From assembly GCA_003506895.1 (NCBI GenBank), contig DNXO01000051.1:47016-111015 (forward strand): a stretch of DNA of 64,000 bases, given 5' to 3'. The stretch comes from Acetobacteraceae bacterium (GTDB lineage: Bacteria; Pseudomonadota; Alphaproteobacteria; Acetobacterales; Acetobacteraceae). This document shows positions 52,186 to 60,720 of the stretch, one piece after another (the first letter of the stretch is position 1; each line of letters opens with the position of its first letter). The notes below the pieces were generated by a model. That model saw only the letters and a list, made by a program, of their open reading frames with translations. It was not told the DNA's origin and searched no databases. Position numbers and translations under genes: made by a program.

Positions 52186-52665
52186 TTACCGGCGGCACGC
52201 CTTTGGTGCGTCGGGAGTGCCACAGTTGTTGGGATCGAGCGTTACCGAACCGCTGTAGCTCGGCTGGCCGTAAGGTTGCGGGCGGCCGGTTGTTCCCCCA
52301 AAGCCGTAATATCCGGGGGGATACCCGTATGGAGAGCCCGAGGCATATGGGTAGTATGCTGGTGGTGAGTAATACACAGGAGGTGGGTAGTAGTAAGGCG
52401 GCGGCGAATAATAGAACGGTGGGACAGCAAAGCCGAACGCCGGACCGCCCCATCCCCAACCGCCCCAGCCCCAGCCGCCCCAGCCGCCACCACGCCAGCC
52501 CGGTCCGCCACCACCATGCCAGCCACCGCCGCCCTGCCAGCCACCGCCGCCATGCCAGCCGCCGCCACGAGGCTGAGCTTGCGCGTGCGCCATGGGCAAC
52601 ACGACGCCTAGGGCAAGGACCAAAAAAGCAAGTCGGAAGGGCGAGCACGTCCGTGATGACATCAT
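52186..52665 (-). CDS. Secreted low-complexity protein, Gly/Trp-rich then Tyr/Pro-rich
   Basis: A 159-residue protein. The signal peptide is about residues 1-28 (LAFLVLALGVVLPMAHAQA). Next comes a region of repeated GGGWHGGGG/GWGGW units (about 33-70), then a region of YYSPPPYYYPPP-type repeats (about 80-120), and a tail ending DPNNCGTPDAPKACRR with two Cys. Start at the tandem ATG pair 52665/52662. It is exported and probably cell-surface associated. No enzymatic family is recognised. Confidence 0.7.
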   Translation of the reverse strand: MMSSRTCSPFRLAFLVLALGVVLPMAHAQAQPRGGGWHGGGGWQGGGGWHGGGGPGWRGGGWGGWGWGGWGWGGPAFGFAVPPFYYSPPPYYYPPPVYYSPPAYYPYASGSPYGYPPGYYGFGGTTGRPQPYGQPSYSGSVTLDPNNCGTPDAPKACRR

Positions 52666-53080
52666 CGTGGTGCGTCCATAAGCCCCGCTGTCCATGGGGC
52701 TACGACCTTTTCCAGGGAGCAAAATCTACATGTAATTCTTGGTAGCGCCCTGACCCAAATCAAGACCGCGCGTTGATCCATTCCGTGGCCGGGGAAGCGC
52801 AAGCCGGCGGATATGTCCGTCAGACCTGCATGGCGACCGGCCACGGGGTGCTCGACTGGCCGCGATCAGGTCAATAAGCCGCTCGGCGCGAGGCGGCTTC
52901 GAGCCGAGACACGCCAGTGGCGATCGCGATGGGACGCACGACGGCGCCCGCGCGCCAAATCAACAGGATACCCGCCGCCCGCCGACTGACGAAAGAGCCG
53001 ACGCTTCGGGCGGCTGGTATGACCCCTGGTTTGATCGCATGATTCACCGCTGCGGTGGTTTCACCTGCGCGGATCGCGCA
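52666..53080. other. 415-bp intergenic region with several inverted repeats, no gene
   Basis: No credible gene. It holds a 10-bp inverted repeat CCGTGGCCGG (52783-52792) / CCGGCCACGG (52837-52846), a hairpin built on AAGCCGCTCG ... CGAGGCGGCTT (52876-52899), and the second copy of the 46-bp dispersed repeat. It separates the minus-strand secreted-protein gene from the end of thrC and should include the former's promoter. Confidence 0.5.
52977..53022 (+). repeat. 46-bp dispersed repeat, copy 2
   Basis: Matches 10382-10427 at 42 of 46 positions, same orientation, including GCCGACTGAC and GCTTCGGGCGGCTGGTATGA. In this copy AGCCG and CGGCT form a short inverted repeat around the CGCTTCGGG centre. 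It is intergenic, like copy 1. Confidence 0.72.
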
Positions 53081-54478
53081 CTAGTTTCGTCCGACCAACG
53101 CCCGCACGGCGGTTTCCACCGTCGCCAGATCGTTGGGAAGGACCGTAAACCGCTCCTCCCGCTCAAACAGATCGGCCATTCGCGGCGGCAATTCAGGCCG
53201 GTGCCCGGTTGCCCGCTCCATCGCGTCCGGAAACTTGGCTGGATGCGCGGTTGCCATCGCTACCGTTGGCACACCGCCGGCACAGGGCAGCGCCCGCGCG
53301 GCGGCGACGCCGATCGCGGTGTGCGGGTCGGCCAGATACCCGGTGGCGGCATGCAGGCGCCGGATTTCCGCCTCGGTGCCAGGGTCGTCCAGGCGGAAAC
53401 CATGGAACAGCCCGCGCACCCGATGCCAGACCGGGTCCGCGACCGTCATCCGGCCGGTGCGGCGGAAGTCCAGCATCGTCTCGCGGGTTCTGTCGGGATC
53501 GCGATCCAGCAGCTCGAACAGCAGCCGTTCGAAGTTAGAGCTGACCTGGATGTCCATGCTGGGGGACAAAGACGGTTCCACCGGCACCATCGACATATCG
53601 TTGGACTCAAGGAACCGGGTCAGGATGTCATTGCGGTTCGAACCGACGATCAGCCGGGCAATGGGCAGACCCATCCGCCTGGCGGCCCAGGCCGCGAGGA
53701 CATTGCCGAAATTGCCGGTGGGCACGCTGAAGGCGATATCCCGCTCCGGCGCGCCCAACGCCAGCGCCGCGGCGACATAATAGGGAATCTGGGCCGCGAT
53801 CCGCGCCCAGTTGATGGAATTCACCGCCGACAGCCGGACCTCATCGCGGAATGGCGTGTCGGCGAACATCGCCTTCACCAGATCCTGGCAGTCGTCGAAT
53901 GTGCCCTGCACCGCGACATTGCCGACATTCGGCGCCAGCACGGTGGTCATCTGCCGTCGCTGCACCATGCTGGTGCGTTCGTGCGGATGAAGGATCATGA
54001 TATCAACGCGGTCGCGTCCGGCGCAGGCCTCGATCGCCGCCGATCCGGTGTCGCCCGACGTTGCGCCGACGATGGTCACCCGCCGGTCGCGCTGGGTCAG
54101 CACATAGTCGAACAGGCGCCCCAGCACCTGCATCGCCATGTCCTTGAACGCCAGGGTTGGGCCGTGAAACAGTTCCTGGGCGAACAGGTTCGTCTCAAGC
54201 TGAATCAGCGGCACGACGGCGGTGTGGCCGAACCCGGCATACGCCTCGCGGCAGATCGTCCGCAGCACCTCGAACGGGATCGCGCTGCCCATGAACGGCT
54301 GCATGACCCTGGCGGCCAGTTCGGCATAGGGAAGGCCGCGCATCGCCCGCCAGTCGGACGGGCCGAAATGCGGCCAGGTTTCCGGCATGAACAGCCCGCC
54401 GTCCTCGGCGAGGCCGGCGAGCAGGACATCGGCGAAATCGCGTGCGGGCGCCTGCCCGCGAGTGGATATATAGCGCAT
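53081..54478 (-). CDS. thrC: Threonine synthase
   Basis: A 465-residue PLP enzyme. MRYISTRGQAPARDFADVLLAGLAEDGGLF is the classic start, the PLP Lys is Lys112 (GPTLAFKDMAMQ), and GATSGDTGSAAIEA and SVPTGNFGNVLAAWAARRMG bind the phosphates. The length fits the long, Gram-negative type. It converts O-phosphohomoserine to threonine. Remnants of another gene lie immediately upstream, so any original operon partner has been lost or broken. Confidence 0.93.
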   Translation of the reverse strand: MRYISTRGQAPARDFADVLLAGLAEDGGLFMPETWPHFGPSDWRAMRGLPYAELAARVMQPFMGSAIPFEVLRTICREAYAGFGHTAVVPLIQLETNLFAQELFHGPTLAFKDMAMQVLGRLFDYVLTQRDRRVTIVGATSGDTGSAAIEACAGRDRVDIMILHPHERTSMVQRRQMTTVLAPNVGNVAVQGTFDDCQDLVKAMFADTPFRDEVRLSAVNSINWARIAAQIPYYVAAALALGAPERDIAFSVPTGNFGNVLAAWAARRMGLPIARLIVGSNRNDILTRFLESNDMSMVPVEPSLSPSMDIQVSSNFERLLFELLDRDPDRTRETMLDFRRTGRMTVADPVWHRVRGLFHGFRLDDPGTEAEIRRLHAATGYLADPHTAIGVAAARALPCAGGVPTVAMATAHPAKFPDAMERATGHRPELPPRMADLFEREERFTVLPNDLATVETAVRALVGRN

Positions 54479-54496
54479 AAGGCGCCTTCTACGCGT

Positions 54497-54868
54497 TTAA
54501 CGCCGCTGCGCCCAGATCGCAGCGGCATCTTCCATCGCTCGTGAGGGGTCGTCCGCCCGTCCCATGGCCAGCAACGCAAGCGCGATCGTCGCCCGGATCG
54601 TCGCCAGCGGCGTCTCCGGCATGATTTCACCATTCCAGACCGCGGCGAACGAGGCCGGGGTGTCCGATGCCGGCGGATGCGGCATCAAGTCCGGAACCGC
54701 TGGTAAAGCGAGCTCCCGGCGTCCGTTGCCATGGGCCCAGAGTGCCGCCGTGGTCGGCTTCAACGGCACCCGCTCCGCCTCTCCGCCGCCACCGATGCGG
54801 GTTCCGATTCGAGTCCAGCACGGTGGCGTCGGTCCCCACCGTGGCGCTTCCCAGATAAAGCGGGACAT
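54497..54868 (-). pseudogene. C-terminal fragment of an unrecognised protein upstream of thrC
   Basis: A 123-codon frame with coding-like third positions from about codon 24 onward: PLKPTTAALWAHGNG, LPAVPDLMPHPPASDTP, FAAVWNGEIMPETP and IRATIALALLAMGR. The first ~20 residues are antisense-like or overlap the DsbA-like remnant in another frame and are not convincing. It looks like the 3' end of a larger gene whose 5' part has been replaced or lost. A TrpD2-like (anthranilate phosphoribosyltransferase-related) protein is a weak possibility. It ends 18 nt before the thrC start. Confidence 0.45.
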
Positions 54869-55030
54869 CCAGCAAATACGGCAGCCAGTCCATCATGGCT
54901 CCGGTCTGGCATGGCACCGGTCTGGCATGGCACCGGTCTGGCGCGCAAGGTGGTCGATCCGGCGCTCCGCGAGGAAGGCGTACGGACTCTTGTAATCGGA
55001 ATAGACCGTGATGGTGCGGTGATCGGACAT
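54785..55030 (-). pseudogene. DsbA-fold (HCCA-isomerase-like) fragment broken by a 16-bp triplication
   Basis: From ATG 55030 the frame reads MSDHRTITVYSDYKSPYAFL, IDHLARQTGA, then enters three 16-bp tandem copies. These shift the frame, which otherwise continues MDWLPYLLDVPLYLGSATV and SNRNPHRW, the start of a DsbA/2-hydroxychromene-2-carboxylate isomerase-like protein. Removing two copies (32 bp) restores one frame exactly. Similarity ends near HRWRR, so about three quarters of the gene is missing as well. It cannot make a functional enzyme. Confidence 0.65.
54894..54941. repeat. Tandem repeat, 3 x 16 bp
   Basis: Three consecutive copies of CATGGCACCGGTCTGG (the first has T in place of A at position 7). 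The triplication lies inside the DsbA-like fragment and accounts for its frameshift, since two extra copies add 32 bp. Confidence 0.9.
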
Positions 55031-55189
55031 CGGCTGGAGAATAATCGTCATCCACTGTGATGGCCATGCGTGAACGCCAAGCGAATTCACGCCGGGGAAC
55101 GGAAATTTAACGATCTTATAACATTTTAGAAACAGTAGCCCCCTATCCAGGCCGCGGACGAAACGTGCGCCCCTCCGGCGTGCCGCGCA

Positions 55190-56092
55190 TTGGACCGGTC
55201 CACGCCTGCCAGAAAGGATAAATGGAGGTTGACCACGGAATTATCGGTTCGGACCTTGGGCCCGCTGTTGCGGGAATGGCGTGTCAGGCGGCGGATGAGT
55301 CAGCTCGAACTGGCGAACGATGCCGGCATTTCGACCAAGCATTTGAGTTTTCTGGAAACCGGGCGGTCGCGCCCGAGCCAGCAAATGCTGCTGCGTTTGG
55401 CCGCTTGCCTGGATGTGCCCTTGCGAGATAGAAACGACCTCCTCAATGCAGCCGGACGCTCGTCGATCTTCGAGGAAAGGGCGTTGGGCGCACCGGCTAT
55501 GGATATGGTCCGTCGCAATGTCGAGGCGATTTTGGCGGCACATGATCCGAACCCCGCGCTGGCGGTCGATCGGCACTGGACCATGGTGGCGGCGAACCGG
55601 GCGGTGGCGTATCTGCTTTCGGGGGCGGAACCGATGCTGTTGCGCCCACCGGTCAATGTGTTGCGGTTGTTGCTTCATCCCGCCGGCATGGCATCACGGA
55701 TTGTCAACCTGCCCGAATGGCGGGCGCACATCATCGCTCGGTTGCGCAGGCAGATCGACAACAACGGCGATCGGGGCCTGACGGACCTGCTGGAGGAAAT
55801 CCGGGAATATCCGAACGTCCGCGTCAACGAACCCGCGAAAGAAGCCGCGGAGTGTGATTCGATCGCGATCCCGCTTCGGCTGGCGACGATGGCCGGCATC
55901 ATGTCGTTCCATGCCACCACGACATCGTTCTCGACACCGGTCGATATTACTGTGTCGGAACTGTCCATCGAGGCGTTCTTGCCGGCCGACCGGCAAACGG
56001 CGGAAGCGATGAAGCGGGCCGTGGGCAACGACGACTTTCAACCGGTGCCGCGGCCTGTTGGGTCCGGCCACCTGGTCGGCGCGATGGTGTAG
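55190..56092 (+). CDS. MmyB-type XRE-family regulator
   Basis: A protein of about 287-300 residues. An N-terminal helix-turn-helix (LGPLLREWRVRRRMSQLELA, STKHLSFLETGRSRPS) is followed by the MmyB-like ligand-binding domain with VDRHWTMVAANRAVAYLLSGA and LPEWRAHIIARLRR. The start is uncertain: only TTG codons are in frame (55190 or 55229), while an ATG with a good AAAGGA site at 55222 is in another frame. The neighbours are remnants upstream and a convergent methyltransferase. Targets are unknown. Confidence 0.83.
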   Translation: MDRSTPARKDKWRLTTELSVRTLGPLLREWRVRRRMSQLELANDAGISTKHLSFLETGRSRPSQQMLLRLAACLDVPLRDRNDLLNAAGRSSIFEERALGAPAMDMVRRNVEAILAAHDPNPALAVDRHWTMVAANRAVAYLLSGAEPMLLRPPVNVLRLLLHPAGMASRIVNLPEWRAHIIARLRRQIDNNGDRGLTDLLEEIREYPNVRVNEPAKEAAECDSIAIPLRLATMAGIMSFHATTTSFSTPVDITVSELSIEAFLPADRQTAEAMKRAVGNDDFQPVPRPVGSGHLVGAMV

Positions 56093-56118
56093 AGCGTGAT
56101 CCACTCGCCCTGGATCGT

Positions 56119-57363
56119 TTATCCCGGTGGCGCCAGCAGCACGTGATTGATCCGCTCCAGTGCCGCATAAGTCTGCTGCCAGGCCTTGGCGAACATCTCG
56201 GGCTTTGTCCCCCGCTCAGCCAGCACCGCGCCGATCTCGCCGACGGTTCGGCGTCCGTCGATCACCGGCAGGATCGCCGTCGCCAGGGGCGGTAGGGCGA
56301 CCGGGATACGCAATCCGTCGAACACGACCGGCAGCGTGCCGTCCGGCCGGATGCCGCGGGCCAATGCCGCGCCGTCCATTTCCCGGCACACCGGCACCGC
56401 GGCTTCGCCGAAGGGATCGGGTTGGTGGACCGGGTCGCCTGCGCGCACGCAATAGACGATGTGAACGGCGATGTTCCCGGACAGCGCCTCGGCGACGGCC
56501 GCGCGTTCGGTCGGGTCCATGGCTTCCAACCGGGCGCGGAGTTTCGGGTCCGGGAGCAGCAGGGCGGGATCGTAGCGGGCGGGTTCGATCCAGCACGTCA
56601 CGCGCAACCCGGCATCCTGGAGCAATTGGTTGAATTCGGGGACGGTGAACGCCCGGTCGCGCGGATTCAGCAGCAGGTCGTACAGCCCCGCATCGCCGCC
56701 GTTGATGTGGTCGTCGAAGCCGCGGTTATGCCGCAGCCACTGGGTCTCCGGCAGGTTCTTCATCACCCGCCGAGCGATATCGAGCCGTTGTTGCGGCGGT
56801 TCGGAGGGCGGAGCGAGGCGGCGCAGCGCATCCTGCATCATATAGACGCCGGTGCGGCCGTATGGCGCATACACCATCAGCCCCATGCCGCCGCCGGGCG
56901 CCAACACGGACAGCAGTGCTCGCAACCCCTCGGCTGGGTCGGGAAGATGGTGCAGCACGCCGCAGCAATCGATGTAGTCGAACGGCCCCAACCCGGACCC
57001 GGGCAGATCGAGCAAGGACCGCTGTTCCCAGGCGATATTGGTTAGTTTGCGTGCCTCGGCCCGACCCCGCGCGATTGCCAGGGCGGCGGCCGACCGATCC
57101 AGCCAGGTCACCCGCCCGGGCCGCCCCAAAGTGGTCATCTGCTGCGCCAGCATGATCGTCGCGTCGCCGGTGCCGCCACCCGCGACCAGGGCGTTCAAGG
57201 GCTGGCTCGCGGGGCGGGCGGCGCCGAAGACCCAGTGGTCGATCTCCCGTATATGGCTGGGGCTGCCGACGATCAGGCGCTTCGCTTCCTCGCGCGGATC
57301 GCGTTTGGGGTAGGGGAAGGCCTCGTATTGGCCGGCGAGGTGCTGGTCGGTTGCGTCGGTCAT
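56119..57363 (-). CDS. SAM-dependent methyltransferase with C-terminal extension
   Basis: A 414-residue protein. QYEAFPYPKRDPREE opens it, and the Rossmann SAM motif ALVAGGGTGDATIMLAQQ is near residues 59-76, followed by YIDCCGVLHHLPDP. The region beyond about residue 260 is an extra domain containing PVCREMDGAALARGI and VIDGRRTVGEIGAVL, which resembles PqqD-like or winged-helix tails. ATG 57363 is chosen over the longer frame to 57558. It is divergent from the SpoU gene with a 22-bp gap, too small for two full promoters. Confidence 0.83.
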   Translation of the reverse strand: MTDATDQHLAGQYEAFPYPKRDPREEAKRLIVGSPSHIREIDHWVFGAARPASQPLNALVAGGGTGDATIMLAQQMTTLGRPGRVTWLDRSAAALAIARGRAEARKLTNIAWEQRSLLDLPGSGLGPFDYIDCCGVLHHLPDPAEGLRALLSVLAPGGGMGLMVYAPYGRTGVYMMQDALRRLAPPSEPPQQRLDIARRVMKNLPETQWLRHNRGFDDHINGGDAGLYDLLLNPRDRAFTVPEFNQLLQDAGLRVTCWIEPARYDPALLLPDPKLRARLEAMDPTERAAVAEALSGNIAVHIVYCVRAGDPVHQPDPFGEAAVPVCREMDGAALARGIRPDGTLPVVFDGLRIPVALPPLATAILPVIDGRRTVGEIGAVLAERGTKPEMFAKAWQQTYAALERINHVLLAPPG

Positions 57364-57385
57364 GGTGCGGGAATAAACCGCCCGC

Positions 57386-57964
57386 ATGGTTGAAGCCAGA
57401 GCACGGGGATATTTCGGCATCGGCGCCGAGGGCGTCTCCAAATCAGCGAACATCGGCGCGCTGCTGCGCACCGGGCACGCGTTTGGGGCGGCATTCTGTT
57501 TCACGATCGGGACAGGGTGGGATTCCCGCGCCGCCCGGACGGCGGACACCGCCGACACACCCTCCCATGTGCCGATGTGGCGCTATCCGACACTCGCCGA
57601 GGTGTCGCTGCCACGCGGTTGCGCCCTGGTGGGGATTGAACTGCTGGACGACGCGATCGACCTGCCGTCCTTCCGCCATCCGCTGAACGCGGCCTATGTC
57701 CTGGGGCCGGAGCGGGCGGGTCTGTCCGACGCGCTGCTGGAACGCTGCGATCATGTCATCCGGATCCCGACGCGATTCTCGCTGAACCTGGCCGTGGCCG
57801 GCGCGCTGGTTCTGTATGACCGGCTGTTACAGCATGGCCGGTTCGCCGATCGGCCGGTGGGATCGGGTGGCCCAACCGAGGCGCTTCCCCCGACGGGGCA
57901 TGGCGCGCCGCGGTTTCGCAAGACCATTCCGGACTGGCTTCACGCGGACGCGAAGAAGCCATGA
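57386..57964 (+). CDS. SpoU/TrmH-family RNA methyltransferase
   Basis: A 192-residue SPOUT protein. Motif 1 is SANIGALLRTGHAFGA (the Asn and Arg of the family near residues 20-28), motif 2 is AAYVLGPERAGLSDALL and motif 3 is IPTRFSLNLAVAGALVLYDR. Family members 2'-O-methylate tRNA or rRNA riboses. The target cannot be told. The stop overlaps an ATG (ATGA) of the next gene. Confidence 0.9.
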   Translation: MVEARARGYFGIGAEGVSKSANIGALLRTGHAFGAAFCFTIGTGWDSRAARTADTADTPSHVPMWRYPTLAEVSLPRGCALVGIELLDDAIDLPSFRHPLNAAYVLGPERAGLSDALLERCDHVIRIPTRFSLNLAVAGALVLYDRLLQHGRFADRPVGSGGPTEALPPTGHGAPRFRKTIPDWLHADAKKP

Positions 57965-58011
57965 CTTTGTCGCGCTTGTTCGGCGCGGGCAGCGGCCCTA
58001 TTGCTGCGCGC

Positions 58012-58539
58012 ATGAACACACGCTTCCTGTCTTTTCTAAGTCTGGCGCTGCTGCTGGCCCTGCCGGCGGCGGCTGAAACCAAGAAGCCGGCCCCGGCGGC
58101 CCACTCCACGTCGTCTGGTCCCAAGAAGATCGGCGATTTTGGCGACTGGACCGCCGCGACGCATCAAGAAGGCGGGCAGCCGGTTTGTTATGCCTTCACC
58201 CGGGCGCAAAGTTCGGCGCCGGCATTATCCGGGCGCGGGGCGGTGATACTGACGGTCACGGAACGTGCGTCCGGCCGCGACGCCGTGGCGATCGAGGCTG
58301 GGTTGACCTATGCGGCGAATGCCACGGTGACGGTTCAGGTCGATCAGACAGGGTTGGAGTTCTACACATCCGGCCGGAACGCATTCGGGCGTGACGGCAA
58401 AGCCGCGGTCGCCGCCTTCGGGAAGGCTGCCAGAGTGATCGCGCGATCCCCAGCGCCGAAGGAAGTGACGGATACCTTCAGCCTGAAGGGCTTCGGCGAT
58501 GCCTATAAGGCGATCATCAAGGCATGCCCGGCGAAGTGA
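58012..58539 (+). CDS. Invasion-associated locus B (IalB)-like periplasmic protein
   Basis: A 175-residue exported protein. The signal peptide is MNTRFLSFLSLALLLALPAAAE, and the mature part has IGDFGDWTAATHQEGGQPVCYAF and a Cys near the C-terminus (IIKACPAK). This fits the IalB family of small secreted proteins in alphaproteobacteria. ATG 57961, which overlaps the previous gene (ATGA), is an alternative start but adds 17 residues before the signal. It overlaps the rlmN start. Confidence 0.8.
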   Translation: MNTRFLSFLSLALLLALPAAAETKKPAPAAHSTSSGPKKIGDFGDWTAATHQEGGQPVCYAFTRAQSSAPALSGRGAVILTVTERASGRDAVAIEAGLTYAANATVTVQVDQTGLEFYTSGRNAFGRDGKAAVAAFGKAARVIARSPAPKEVTDTFSLKGFGDAYKAIIKACPAK

Positions 58540-59693
58540 GCGATCTTTCAGAAGCTGATCGCGAGAGGGTTCTCGCGAAGTCCGCGCTGTTCAATCCGCC
58601 GGAGGTCGTGCTGGCGGACGGGCGGCGTGATCTCGTCGGCATGGACCGGACTGAACTGGCAGCCGAGATGGCGGCGATTGGTGAGCCGGCTTTCCGGGTC
58701 AAGCAGTTGTGGCACTGGATTTACCATCAGGGCGTGACGGATTTCGCACGTATGTCCTCGATCGCCAAACCGTTGCAGGTTCGGTTGGCCGAGAAGTTCG
58801 TGATCGGGCGTCCCGAGGCGGCTGTCGTGCAGACGTCGGTGGACGAGACGCGCAAGTTCCTGTTCCGGTTCCGCGACGGGCAGGAGGCCGAAACCGTCTA
58901 TATCCCTGATCCGGTTGAGGATCGCGGCGCGGTCTGCATCTCCTCCCAGGTCGGCTGCACATTGTCCTGTCGGTTCTGCCATACCGGTACCCAGACCTTG
59001 GTGCGTAATCTGGGCGCGCCGGAGATCGTCGGCCAGTTCATGGCGGCCAGGGACTCGTACGGCGAGTGGCCGTCCCCAAAGGGCGAGACGCCGCGTCTGC
59101 TGTCCACCATCGTGCTGATGGGGATGGGCGAACCGCTGTATAATTACACCAACGTCGCCAAGGCGATGAAGATCGTGATGGACGGGGAGGGCATCGGGCT
59201 GTCCCGCCGCCGGATCACGCTGTCCACCTCCGGCGTGGTGCCGATGATGGATCGCGCGGGGGCGGAGCTGGGGGTGAACCTGGCCGTGTCCTTGCACGCG
59301 GTTACGGATGAACTGCGTAACGAGCTGGTGCCGCTGAACCGGAAATACCCGATCGCCGAGGTGCTTGCCGCCTGCCGCCGTTACCCTCCAGCCTCCAACG
59401 CTCGGCGGATCACCTTCGAGTATATCATGCTGAAGGGGGTCAATGACTCCGAGGCCGAGGCACGGGAACTGGTACGGTTGATTGCCGGGCTGCCGGCCAA
59501 GGTGAACCTGATCCCGTTCAACCCGTGGCCGGGCTCCAAGTATGAGGTCAGCGGGAAGGCGGCGCTGGACCGGTTCGCGGCGATCGTGATGGCGGCCGGG
59601 TTCTCCGCGCCGATCCGCACGCCGCGGGGCCAGGATATCCTGGCGGCCTGCGGGCAGTTGCGGACGGAAAGCCGGCGGGAGCGGGCGGGGTAG
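58524..59693 (+). CDS. rlmN: 23S rRNA (adenine-C2)-methyltransferase RlmN
   Basis: A 389-residue radical-SAM enzyme. The CxxxCxxC site is Cys145, Cys149, Cys152 (SQVGCTLSCRFCHTGTQ), a second Cys needed for methylation is near residue 376 (DILAACGQL), and SLHAVTDELRNELVPLNRKYP is another family mark. RlmN methylates A2503 of 23S rRNA and A37 of some tRNAs. The start overlaps the IalB-like gene by 16 bp. Confidence 0.95.
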   Translation: MPGEVSDLSEADRERVLAKSALFNPPEVVLADGRRDLVGMDRTELAAEMAAIGEPAFRVKQLWHWIYHQGVTDFARMSSIAKPLQVRLAEKFVIGRPEAAVVQTSVDETRKFLFRFRDGQEAETVYIPDPVEDRGAVCISSQVGCTLSCRFCHTGTQTLVRNLGAPEIVGQFMAARDSYGEWPSPKGETPRLLSTIVLMGMGEPLYNYTNVAKAMKIVMDGEGIGLSRRRITLSTSGVVPMMDRAGAELGVNLAVSLHAVTDELRNELVPLNRKYPIAEVLAACRRYPPASNARRITFEYIMLKGVNDSEAEARELVRLIAGLPAKVNLIPFNPWPGSKYEVSGKAALDRFAAIVMAAGFSAPIRTPRGQDILAACGQLRTESRRERAG

Positions 59694-59787
59694 CATCTAC
59701 CCGTATACGCAAGCTGATCCACGACCCTGATTGCCGGGAGGTCCGAGATTGGCGCAAACAGGTCATGCTGACAGAAGCAGGCGCAGT

Positions 59788-59819
59788 GGAAGCCGCACAC
59801 CTTGTCGGTTGCGGCTTCC
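59788..59819. terminator. Hairpin between convergent rlmN and 59829 gene
   Basis: GGAAGCCGCA (59788-59797) pairs perfectly with TGCGGCTTCC (59810-59819) across a 12-nt loop. It lies between the convergent ends of rlmN and the small exported-protein gene and may stop transcription in both directions. No T-tract follows, so termination is not certain. Confidence 0.55.
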
Positions 59820-59828
59820 GACCAGCGG

Positions 59829-60362
59829 TTACTTCACGGGCAGCATCAAATGCTCATATGGACTATCCGGCCACATGACATAGGGCTTTGTGGGATCAGC
59901 CTCCGCCGTTCGTGGATAACCACCCATCGTCTTGGCTGCCGCTCCAACGATCATAACGTGGGGCCCGGTGACGACCCAATGGTTGTCAGCGGTTTTCCCT
60001 TTTGCCCACGGATCGGTATTGCTGGCACCGGCGTCGCCCTCGAGCATGTAGATGAAACCGGTCTTGTCAGTTGGCGGGCCGTGCGTCTGCCAGGCATGGA
60101 CCCACTCCATCGCATTGGGATCCATGCACATCGGGACGCCGCCTGCTTCCATGCAGGTCCATTCGCTGGTTCCTTTTTGAAGGGACTCCATTGAGGACCC
60201 GTTCATCCGAACGATTGTTGCGTCTTTGATGATCTGCGGAGGCGCCGCCTTCATGACGCGTTTCATGTAATCTTGGTCAGAAGACGCTGCCGGGGTTTGC
60301 TGTGCCTGAGCAAGGCCGCCAGTAGCCGCGGCGGCGCACGCGATCGCAAGAAGAAGTCGCAT
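59829..60362 (-). CDS. Exported protein, family not recognised
   Basis: A 177-residue protein with a signal peptide (MRLLLAIACAAAATGGLAQA). The mature part has CMEAGGVPMCMDP with two Cys, a conserved-looking VHAWQTHGPPTDKTGFIYMLEGD, and a C-terminus DSPYEHLMLPVK. ATG 60362 follows AGGGAGG. It is convergent with rlmN. I do not recognise a function. Confidence 0.7.
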   Translation of the reverse strand: MRLLLAIACAAAATGGLAQAQQTPAASSDQDYMKRVMKAAPPQIIKDATIVRMNGSSMESLQKGTSEWTCMEAGGVPMCMDPNAMEWVHAWQTHGPPTDKTGFIYMLEGDAGASNTDPWAKGKTADNHWVVTGPHVMIVGAAAKTMGGYPRTAEADPTKPYVMWPDSPYEHLMLPVK

Positions 60363-60720
60363 TTCGTCCTCCCTGACTTGACGGCGCTGCAGCATTAACG
60401 CCGCACCACGAATTCTACACCATGGGGACAGTGAAATCGAATCTATTTTGTGGAAATATTAAATAACGGACAAATCTTCGAGAAAAGCGAAGGATGATTG
60501 ACGGTGGATATTCCCACCTTCACATCACGCTCGCTTATTGGTGAACGACGGCGAGCGAGTTGCCAGATGGCAACGGCACATAATCGTCGTAGAAAGAAGG
60601 CGATGCTCGCGAATTGGCGGGCAGTATTCAACGGTCTCGACTAAAGGAGACCGTTTGCCTCGTGCGCCCACGGCGTTTCGAATTTGGCTGCAATCAGCAA
60701 AAAATCGAAGGGAGGATACG
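60363..60720. other. 358-bp intergenic region, no gene, AT-rich centre
   Basis: No credible coding frame. The segment 60430-60480 is AT-rich and may hold divergent promoters for the exported-protein gene and the ABM-like gene. A small hairpin GTTGCC/GGCAAC lies at 60559-60574, and the stronger one is listed separately. Confidence 0.45.
60630..60655 (+). promoter_or_regulatory. Leader hairpin upstream of the ABM-like gene
   Basis: AACGGTCTC (60630-60638) pairs perfectly with GAGACCGTT (60647-60655) over the 8-nt loop GACTAAAG. It lies 65 bp upstream of the start at 60721, where it could be an operator or a leader structure. No known riboswitch is recognised. Confidence 0.4.

Noticed and set aside
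52440..52570. CRISPR-like direct repeats
   Set aside because: The repetition is the codon-level GGW/GGGG repetition of a secreted protein, without spacers of regular length.
58548..59696. 382-codon open frame antisense to rlmN
   Set aside because: A shadow of the radical-SAM gene, with no recognisable domain.
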